DNA from: Jaltomata sinuosa
Taxonomy: Eukaryota; Streptophyta; Magnoliopsida; Solanales; Solanaceae
Length of the DNA: 64,000 nucleotides
Reading direction: 5' to 3'
NCBI GenBank assembly: GCA_003996215.1
Contig: QJPP01001564.1
Span: forward strand, 1 to 64,000
Position 1 is the stretch's first letter; every line of letters starts with the position of its first letter. The notes below the pieces were generated by a model. It was not told the DNA's origin and made no database searches. It was given only the letters and a program-made list of their open reading frames with translations. Shown piece by piece: positions 55,495 through 64,000 of this stretch. The position numbers and the translations under genes were made by a program.

Positions 55495-55963
55495 TAATGT
55501 CTCCATGAGGAAACCCCATGAGGAATGCTAATCGGATCACTCCAAATCATGAAGTTATGAATGTGGAGTTTTGTGAAGCCATCTGTATGTTGGCTCAAGA
55601 CATGACTACTCAATTGAATGAGAAAGAGAAATTGAAGAAGAGGAAGAGGAAGAATAAGAAGACCGGAACATGGAACCAATCGTCTTCTCAGCAGAGGTCA
55701 TCCGGACCAACCTCATCTTTAGTTAGCACACCTGCCCTTGATTCTCAGTCTTGTCACCATAAAGCTCCGAGCCCTTGATTCTCAGTCTTGTCACCATAAA
55801 GCTCCGAAGACCTTGAGGTACCCTCATTGTAGTAGATGCGGTAAGTTTCATCTAGGTGAGTGTCTGTCTTGCAAAGGTAGGTGTTTTGGGTGTAGGCATT
55901 TAGGCCATAGGATCAGGTATTACCCCTCATCTAAGTGGAGTAACAGTGGTGTTTGGCTCTGAA
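55495..55963 (+). pseudogene. Element 5 gag remnant with zinc knuckle
   Basis: A start-like MSP, a stop, then RNANRITPNHEVMNVEFCEA and ICMLAQDMTTQLN, the N-terminus of this gag family. The core is missing and the sequence jumps to KKRKRKNKKTGTWNQSSSQQ and the knuckle region. The first knuckle, CSRCGKFHLGEC, is complete; the second, CFGCRHLGHRIRYY, has Tyr in place of its last Cys. A 37-bp tandem duplication (55734-55807) shifts the frame between the two halves. It cannot make a working gag. Confidence 0.8.
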
Positions 55964-57872
55964 GCTAATTCCTTTCATTGCCTAGCCAGCTGGGTCAGAG
56001 TATTATTCCACAAGTTGAATCAGGTACGTCACTAGATTTTTTTCCTTTATGCATCCATAGTCCCCGGACCCCTACTCTTGTTTGGTTGTGAGTTGTCTTG
56101 ACTTAGAACTAAGTGGGGATATGAGGGTTGAGCCCTAAACTTTTTGGAGAAGGAGAGTCTTCAACTATAGAAGAAAGTGGGTATTAGTGCTAGATCCTTG
56201 AGTAGTGTATGTTCTATTAGGGTAAAACAATTATAGTTCCCTTGAGAGGTTGGTGTGAGGTCCATAGACTTAGGAGGGTAGCATGAACCTAAGGGGGAGA
56301 TGGTGGAGTGTAGGGTCGATCAGATTTTGGAGGCTCAGGTAGCGATGCTTGTGGGTTTTAGAATAAAGTCAAGAGGGGAGGCAGAAGCTTATTTCCATCC
56401 TAGCATCCTAAGTATACTTCTGCCATCGCGATACCTTTTGCATGCCTTGTGTATCAGCGCCATGGTCCTATTTCAAATTTACAACACCCCATTCGTGTCT
56501 TATATTCCAGTGCCATGTTCTTAATTCAAATTCACAGACTTCATGCAGATTCACGTCCATACTCAACTTCCAGAACAAACAAAAATTTCTCTAGATTCTA
56601 CGAATTCCAACTTTACACCATGATACTTGTCATATATGAAAGCTCATGTCTCACACTATGCTCAGTCTCCATACTCAGTTCTCAAGATGTGCCTTAATGC
56701 CTAATGAAATCATGCTACATCAAGTATATGCTCATACCAGATTTCTCTAATAATTCATGCTTGTGATTTCCTTATTCTAACCATGCTTTGTATATCCAGG
56801 ATGTGAGACACTCATTCCCTTTTCACTTGACTTCTGAAACACCACCTTGAGTGGCTAGATCAAACTAAGTATAAGTCAAGGCCGATCAGTATTCCTTCAT
56901 TCGTGATGCTCATGCTCCCACTCTATTCTCTCAGTGAACTTGGCTTGTGTTGTCATAGCTGTTAGTAGAGGAAGCTAAGTAGTAGTAGCCTAGATGAGAA
57001 GTGGTAGGTTGTAAGCGTGGAAGAAAAGTTAGGTGAGGATCATTCATGAGAAATAGTTAGATGAATAATTTTGGTATGTCCTTTGTTAGAATTTCTTCAA
57101 GTTATAGCTCCTAGATATGCTAGGAAGAGAGGAGAAGTCTTGGATAGTATGCGACACAGACCATAGGGTGATCATAGTGATAGGCTTAAAAGTCGTGATG
57201 AAATACATGTGGGCTTTTGCTTTGTGTTCCTAGTGACCCATTGATTAGAGCTCAAGCTTAGTTGATTTTCGTGATAAGGAGAAATATCGTTCTTGGAGGT
57301 AACTCTGGATGTAAGAGATTTAGTCAAGATAGGCTTGAACATAGTGAAAGTAGGTAGTTAGACTCAGACCTTAGTATTCAGAGGGGTTAGTGTAGTTGAA
57401 AGGTCTTTCTAAGCTTAAGAGTTGTCAACCGTAGTAATTAAGGCAAGAATAGTCTTTTCTTACTCCTAGCCCAGGGTGCCCATATCTTAGGTCCAGTAGC
57501 TTCAACTTGGAAGAATACTAGATTCCTCATATCAGATCAGTTCAGACCTATCGATAATCATTCCTAAGGACAGAAGGCCCTATATTCAGTTTAGTCCAAG
57601 GTATTAAAGCAGAATGGTTTCCTCGTATAGTTACCCCTCTTAGTTTGATGTCCTTTTCAGTTATCATGTTAGCCATTCAGTTTCAAGTACCATTGATTGT
57701 TCTCATGCCCTCAGTATGCCTACATGCCTCATGAATTCAGCTCAGTTTATAATTTAGTCGGAGATCAGTTATCATGTAAATACTCCATCTTTTAAAACTC
57801 AGTTGATGGGATTGCAACCCTTTCCCCCTCCACTCTCAACTTAGAAGTCTTCACTCGAGGATGAATGATCCC
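55964..57872 (+). other. Element 5 internal non-coding region
   Basis: 1.9 kb without any domain I can recognise in six frames. The last 60 bases (ACTCGAGGATGAATGATCCC at 57853-57872) correspond to the leader of the polypurine tract in element 2 (48500-48530), but the purine tract itself is gone. Either pol has been replaced by foreign sequence or it has decayed beyond recognition. Confidence 0.6.
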
Positions 57873-60266
57873 AAATCTGAATCATTCTTCATGTGTTGTT
57901 AGACCTAAACTAGATAAATTTTCTATGTATCTAAGTATTAAGACTTATTTTGAAGTGTCAAAGATGTATTAGATATGAATTAGGTTCATAAAGAACCTCT
58001 AGCTCAAAGTTGTGTTGAAAGCTTCCTTACCGATTGAGTTTTAGTGTAAGATTTTTCAAGGGTCAATTTCAAACGACCATAACTCCTAGAATATAAAGTG
58101 TTAGGTGACTTAGTACCCACCAAATTAAAGGTCTTTGAATCTTCTTTCCAAATACACCATCGTGCCTTAATAAGAGTACAGAGTAAAAAGTTATCAGTGT
58201 TTTACTAAAGGGTGTCTGTCAGTCAAAATGAGAGATAGCAACCACGAGAAGGTTCCACGAGTCGTGGAAGTTTCCATGGGTCGTGAAATCAACTCGTGGA
58301 AATAAGTTTTTTTACTTGAAAATTACGAGGAGGTTCCACGAGTCATGGAAGTTTCCACGGGTCATGAAACCAACTCGTGGAAATAGTCCAGAAGCTTAAA
58401 AGTGGCCTGATAACCATGAGGAGGTTCCACGAGTCATGGAAGTTTCCACGAGTCGTGAAACCAACTCGTGGAAAGCTGTCCATAGGCTAGAAACTTTGCC
58501 CAGGAACCACGAACCCTCTCAACAAACCGTGATCCATTCCAGAGTCGTGATTCATGTCCGTAGAAGCCTGTGATGAAATTTTTAGCAGTTTTTCAGACTC
58601 TTTTCCTTGGAGTATTTTTGTAATTTCCTACTCTTTTAACTCCTATACTAAGTCATTTTAAGCCTATTTAGAATGGTTTTAATCCTCACTTGACCTAAGT
58701 TCTCTCTCATTCTTTCAATCAACTTCCAAAAGAAGAAAAGGAGTTCCATCTTGTCAAACTTCAAGTTAGGGTTTCAAGCTCCAAGTTCAAGCCTCCTAAG
58801 TCTCTTAAATTCAAGTGGGTTAGCTTCAAACAAGGTATGTGGGTAATCAACAATGGGTTCCTTTCACCCTCGTGCCCAAAACTCCTAATTCAAATTTTGA
58901 TTTCATGATCTTCAAGTTAGGGTTCTTATCCAATTCTTATGGGTTTTTGCTAAATATGGTCTTCTCATGATTTGATTATGAAATTACTATTAAATTGCAT
59001 GATTTTGCATGAGTTTTTACACATGAACTTTTATTTCATGAATTGAAGCTTAATCATGGCAATTTCCATATGCATGAAATTGGTTTGAGTAAATTGGGTT
59101 TGATAGCATGTCTCTCATGGATTTTCAAGCATGTGCATGCCTAGTTCCTATGTTCTATGAAAGTATATGTTTTATGAAATTGAACTAGAGCCATGCAAAG
59201 TTTTACAAGTCATGAAGTATGCAAGTTTTCTATGTTAAGAAGTATTATGCAAGACAAGACACCCGATGTTCCATCAATGCTCATGAGTCATTTTCTAAAC
59301 TAAAACTCATGAGTAGTATGACGATCCGAGTTATGAACAAGTTATGAACAGAATTGACATCAGATATGTCACCAGTTATGAACAAGTTGGTATCAGTTAT
59401 GCCATATGTATGTGAGCTTATGTTATTATTATGTTTTGGGAGTAGTATTTAGCACCGAGAGATTAGGGTTCAGATAACCCAAGTCCAAAACTACGCTGCC
59501 ACCGTAGGTTTCCCGTGTTGAGGCTTATTATGACAGGATCCTTGTATGAAATGGTTCTAACCTTGGCCGGTTAGGAAAACTCTTTCAGTGTGGGTGTAAG
59601 ATACTGAACTCCATGTAGCTCAGCATGGTTTAATGTCAGTTAAGAGAAACTACCACATGTTTATTTTCAAGCTATGAAGTTATATGACTCTATATTATGA
59701 AACTTAAGCTTTATTTCATGTTTTATACCTTGATATTTATTTATGGTCCTTCTTTAAGTAACAAGTTCATTCTTAAGAATGTTTTTAAACTATTTTATCA
59801 TGATTCATGCATCACTCTCATACTCAGTACATTTCATAGTACTGACGCATATTTTATGCTGCATCCTTTGATGATGCAGATTCAGGTGTCCTTTCTTAGA
59901 TTCGTGGCTAGAGTTCCCAGGCCACTTTCCCAGTCAGCTATTGGTGAGTCCTCTTAGGTCGAGGGCTAGTTATGTTCTTAGTTTATGTTAGCTTTTATTT
60001 TCATACTTCGAGTTAGCTAGGGTCTTATCCTAGAAACTCTTTACGTCATGAGTAGAGGCTTTTCAGACATAGACAGTATTCGAGTCTTCTTATGGATCTT
60101 GTATTCCTATTTGACTTGATTATCCATTATTGCTATTCTGACTTTATCTATTATGCTTCCACTTATCTTTTATTATGCTTGGGATTGCTATGAACAAGGG
60201 TTAGCTTGGGGCACTTGTGGTCCCAAGTCCTGTGTTATGTCTAGGGGGTAACCTCGGGGCGTGACA
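57873..60266 (+). repeat. Right (3') LTR of element 5, 5' end deleted
   Basis: Begins at AAATCTGAATCATTCTTC, equal to about position 27 of the left LTR; the TG end and purine tract are deleted. It ends GGGGCGTGACA with ATCAG after it. Palindrome units at 58240-58570, donor-like CAAG|GTATGTGGG at 58834/58835, acceptor-like GATGCAG at 59873-59879, hairpin 60010-60039 with one broken pair. Confidence 0.9.
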
Positions 60267-61306
60267 ATCAGTCTGCAGGTGAAAACTAGTGTTGAGCTCA
60301 ACTCTGGTGCCCAACTCCCTCTGAATAGACCTCCATAAACACTACATAAACTAAGTATCATGGTCAAAAATGATAGAAACTGACACCCCATGCAAATGGA
60401 CATTCTCCCAAATGTAGATCTGCGGCAACCTCTCGGAACATAGAAAGTCTAAACTGGTATAAAATGAGTAGACTCCATCAACCTATCCACGATGACCAAA
60501 ATAGCATCAAATCTCCACAAAGTATGAGGAAAGCCTACCACAAAGTCTATAGCTATCCGCTCCCATTTCCACTCAGGAATGGGTAGTCTCTGAGATAAAC
60601 CACCTGACCTCTGGTGTTCAAACCTCACCTGGTGACAGTTCAAGCACCTAGACACAAAATATGAGATATCCCTCTTCATCTCACACCACCAACTATGCTG
60701 CCTCAAGTCAGGATACATATTAGCTTCCCCGAGATGAATGGAATACCTAGAATAATGAGCCTCCTCCCATTTCAACTTGACCAGGTTACCAACTCTAGGA
60801 ACGCAGATATGACCCTCAATCCTTAGGACACCCTCCAAATCTAAGGTCATCGTCCTAGCCTCGCCGCTCAACACCTTATCATGGATAATGCTCAACCTTG
60901 AATCCTCAAATTGTTGTGCCCAAATCTGCTCTAACAAGGAATTTCTTGCCTTAACATAAGCAAGAATATGGCTTAGCTCAGAAATGTCAAGTCTAACCAA
61001 CCTGTTAGCAAAGGACTGAATGTCCAAAGATAAATGTCTCTCCTTTGTTGCTAAGAATATCAAGCTACCCTTACTCACAACCTTCCGGCTTAAGGCATCC
61101 GCTACCATATTTGCCTTGTCCTGATGATAAAGAATGGAGATGTCATAGTCCTTCAGTAACTCCAACCACCTGCGCTGCATCAAATTTAGATCCTTTTGGC
61201 TGAAAATGTAATAAAGACTACGATGGTCTGTGAAACTCTCACAATGCACTCCACACAGATAATGCCTCCAAATCTTCAACATGAAGACTAAGACTGCTAA
61301 CTCCAT
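60267..61306 (-). pseudogene. Element 4 RNase H and integrase N-terminal part
   Basis: A 285-residue open frame on the minus strand, 61306 down to 60449: ELAVLVFMLKIWRHYLCGVH, SFTDHRSLYYIFSQKDLNLM, YHQDKANMVADALSRK, then the integrase HHCC domain (HYSRYSIHLGEANMYPDLRQ, CLNCHQVRFEHQRSGGLSQR) and the first catalytic Asp in RIAIDFVVGFPHT. TAA after THFIPV ends it. Below 60449 the core is broken into frames down to the junction with element 5. Confidence 0.88.
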
Positions 61307-62520
61307 GTCATGAGTGAGGTAGTTCCTCTCTTGAACCTTCAGCTGTATTGAAGCATAATCAATAACTCAGCCATGCTGCATTAATACAACCTAAACCAAT
61401 ACCAGAAGCATCACAATACATAGTAAACCTCTGACCCTTGACTGGAAGAGTAAGAATCGGAGCTTAAGTCAACAAGGCCTTGAGCTTCAAAAAGCTCACC
61501 TCACACTCATCAGACCACTGGAAAGGGATATTTTTCTAAGTCAATCTAATCAACAGAGCTACTATCGAAGAAAACCCCTCCATAAACCATTTGTAGTAAC
61601 CTATCAACCCGATAAAACTGCGAACCTTGGTAGGAGAAGTTGGCCTAGCCCAATCACGAACTGCCACAATCTTTACTGGATCTACCATAATCCCATCCAT
61701 TGACACCACGTGCCCCAAGAATGCCACAAACTCAAGCCAAAACTCACACTTAGTGAATTTGGCATATAATTGATGGTCTTGCAAGGTCTGAAGCATACTC
61801 TCAGATATTGCTCATGCTTATATCTACTCTTTGAATAAACCAAAATGTCGTCGATGAACACAATAATGAAAGAATCCAGGTAGGCTCTGAACACTCAGTT
61901 CATCAACTCCATAAATATTGTTGGGGCATTAGTAACCCAAAAGACATGAGTAGGAACTCATAATGACTAGGAACTCATAATGGCCGCATTGTGTCCTAAA
62001 TGCATTCTTTGGGATATCCATAGGCCTAATGCTCAACTGGTGATAACGGGACCTAATAACGGGACCTCAAGTCTATCTTAGAAAACACCGCTACACACTG
62101 TAGCTGGTCAAAGAGATCATTAATACATGGCATCGGATACCTATTCTTAATAGTCACCTTATTTAGCTACCTGTACTCGATACACATACACATGGACCTA
62201 TCCTTCTTCTTCACAAATAGAACTAGAGCACCCCAGAGAGACACACTAGGCCTGATGAACACTTTACTAAATAAACCCTGGAGTTGATCCTTAATCTCTC
62301 TCAACTCAGCTGGTGCCATCAATACCAAAGTCGATATCACGATCAAGAGAGAGACCCCATAGATCAGAGAGAAACACATCCAAATACTCACAAATCACAA
62401 GAACTGACTCAAGTGAAGGTCTGGTGGCACTAGTATCATGAATGTAATAAAGATAGGTTAAGCACCCCTTCTCAACCAAACGCTGGGCGCCCAGGAAAGA
62501 TATAACTCCCCTCGGCATGT
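61307..62520 (-). pseudogene. Element 4 reverse transcriptase
   Basis: Pieces in order on the minus strand: MAPAELREIKDQLQGLFSKV, FIRPSVSLWGALVLFVKKKD, LNKVTIKNRYPMPCINDLFD, the catalytic FIDD (61847-61858), FAKF-type KFTKCEFWLEFVAFLGHVVS, RDWARPTSPTKVRSFIGLIG and a YCDASGIGLG remnant near 61405. Two short tandem duplications, 17 bp at 61951-61983 and 13 bp at 62043-62068, add frameshifts in the palm region. Confidence 0.87.
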
Positions 62521-62960
62521 GGCTATCGGCACCCTTTCATACTATAGGAGGGATACCAGCCATCCAAAGAGTAACAGTCTTGGCGAAGCAATGCAAGACT
62601 GTATAGTAGGGAGACAACCAATCCATGCCTAAAATCACAGCGAAGTCAACCATATCCAGCACAACCAGGTCTACCCATGTGTCATACCCCAGAATAGTCA
62701 CCACACAAACCCCATAAACATGATCCACTACTAAGGAATCTCCTACTGGGTAGCTATATGCAAAGGCACAGTTAATAACTCACAAGCAGACTCCAGATGG
62801 GTAGCATAATAAGCAGACATATATGAAAATGTAGACCCCAAATCAAATAATGCAGAATCTGACTGATGGAAAATGGAGATTGTACATGTGATAACAGCAT
62901 CTGAAGCCTCAGCCTCTAGACAACCTAGAAAAGCAGATATATGGCTCCGACTACCACGAC
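62521..62960 (-). pseudogene. Element 4 aspartic protease
   Basis: On the minus strand: AVITCTISIFHQSDSALFDL, then GSTFSYMSAYYATHLE (active site DLGST at about 62820-62850). After a frame change comes VVLDMVDFAVILGMDWLSPY and YTVLHCFAKTVTLWMAGIPP. At least two stops and one shift. Confidence 0.83.
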
Positions 62961-63951
62961 CACCTAATCTACCAGACTGAGGACTACCTCTAGTACCCTG
63001 GGGACCACCCTTACAACCCTGTTAACCTTCTCTAGCTGGTGGTGCTAGATCCTTGGGGGCCTGAACCGGTTGATCATGTCGCCTATGGTGCTGCACTAAA
63101 GGGCACTCCCTAGCAAAGTGGACAAACTCGCCACACTCATAACAACCCCAGCCAATCATACCCTATTGTAAAGACCCGACTGAATCAGAATGACTAACAT
63201 ATGTTGTGGACCTAGAACGTGTACCTCGTAAAGTCTGAACTATACTCTGGTTACTCTAACCCTCAGTAATCTGTAATGCTACCTAAACATGCTAGCTTGG
63301 TTGGAAGTGCTACTGATGCTGACCCCTACCAAAAAAACTCTACCTCGGGATGGTGGATCACTGTAACTACCCTAATGGAGAGGACTCTTATCTCTGCCCT
63401 ATTGGGCCTCGTGAAGTACACATTTAATGGTGTGGGCATGATCCACCACCTCCAGGAAGGACTAGCCTGACGCCACCATACCCTCTATAGCCAAACGGAG
63501 CTACAAAGTTAAACCTCAGACAAATAGATTGCACCCTTTCATGCTCGGTGGGCAGAATCATGGTGGCATGCCTAGCCAACTCATGGATCAGACATCATAC
63601 TCTGAGATAGACATGGAGTCCTGCTCCAACCTAGAGAACTCATCCATCAACCGTTCCCTCAAGCTGTGTAGTACATACTTCTCCAAGAAAGCTACAAAGA
63701 ACTGTGCTCAAGTAAGCGAAAGCGACCCGGCTGGCCTGCAAGCTATAAAAGAACTCCACTACTGTTTTACTGGACCATCCAGCCGAAACACGGTGTAATC
63801 TACTCCATGATACTAGACCAACCCAAGTTTACGCAACCTCTCCTAGCAACTAGTTAGAAACTTGTGTCGCATCCCCCCTAGGAGCACCTGTAAACCTTGG
63901 GGGAACCAACCTCAGAAACCTACCAAGAATCTTCTTCTCCTTAGAAGACAT
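62961..63951 (-). pseudogene. Element 4 gag core and zinc knuckle
   Basis: Minus strand: MSSKEKKILGRFLRLVPPRF (from 63951), the same core motif as the gag at 4480-4520, then poorly kept sequence with many stops. A complete CCHC knuckle, CYECGEFVHFARECP, lies at about 63106-63150. The N-terminal part of gag and the 5' LTR lie beyond the right edge of the window. Confidence 0.8.
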
Positions 63952-64000
63952 AAGGGCCTAGCTGGAATAGGCAGGATAATAGTAGGAATAGGTAATACCT

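Larger units (their letters stand above)
52875..60266 (+). mobile_element. Element 5: non-autonomous chromovirus derivative
   Basis: Two 2.4-kb LTRs (52875-55285 and 57873-60266) around only 2.6 kb of internal DNA. It has an exact primer site and a broken gag end but no protease, RT or integrase. Known: such long-LTR, pol-less units (LARD-like) move using enzymes from relatives. The LTRs differ at about 7-8% over the first 290 shared bases by eye. The right LTR has lost its first 26 or so bases. Confidence 0.88.

Noticed and set aside
1..64000. Host genes, tRNA or rRNA genes
   Set aside because: Every long frame with recognisable motifs belongs to a retroelement. I found no tRNA cloverleaf signature beyond the primer-site complements and no rRNA-like stretch.

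Overview
The window is plant repeat DNA from a flowering plant. The LTR retrotransposon families remind me of Solanaceae, but that is a lean, not a proof. I see no host gene, rRNA, tRNA or CRISPR array. Nearly all of it is degenerate Ty3/gypsy (Metaviridae) sequence of two lineages: chromovirus (Tekay/Del-like, tRNA-iMet primer site, chromodomain-like integrase tail) and Athila-like (tRNA-Asp primer site, extra ORF after pol). Every pol is broken by stops and frameshifts, many of the type expected from cytosine methylation decay, so pericentromeric or similar heterochromatin is likely.

Layout. 1-512 is the 3' end of a chromovirus pol, followed by a 3.3-kb LTR (576-3888), a primer site and a gag cut off at 4961. 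4962-15846 holds two head-to-tail, 5'-truncated Athila-like 3' ends (A: 4962-12299, with an env-position ORF; A': 12300-15846). 15847 to the right edge is an antisense chromovirus (element 4), opened by two insertions. Element 2 (16546-50578, + strand, TSD TAGAA) sits in its LTR. Element 5 (52875-60266, + strand, TSD ACCAG/ATCAG, non-autonomous) sits in its integrase. Element 2 is itself opened twice: by Athila-like element 3 (21134-36947, + strand, TSD AGGAG) in the reverse transcriptase, and by chromovirus element 6 (38243-47287, - strand, TSD ACTCA) in the integrase. This makes a three-level nest with target-site duplications that can be read directly.

How the parts work together. In a living element the LTR drives one RNA; gag and pol (protease, reverse transcriptase, RNase H, integrase) come from it, and the tRNA primer site and purine tract start the two DNA strands. 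None of the copies here looks autonomous now. The Athila-like elements carry a further ORF after pol whose product looks nuclear (acidic N-terminus, coiled coil, basic clusters) rather than like an envelope protein.

The most interesting signals are non-coding: (1) a cassette ending in a hairpin with a GGG-AGGCAA-CCC core placed after ORF ends in Athila-like elements, with base-pair-preserving differences; (2) a promoter-like block, leader, splice donor and splice acceptor immediately before the post-pol ORF in both Athila-like elements; (3) a covarying hairpin near the LTR end in three chromovirus families, and a conserved donor/acceptor pair inside the same LTRs; (4) arrays of short GC-rich palindromes at matching places in unrelated LTRs; (5) a recent 1.18-kb tandem duplication inside an old pol.
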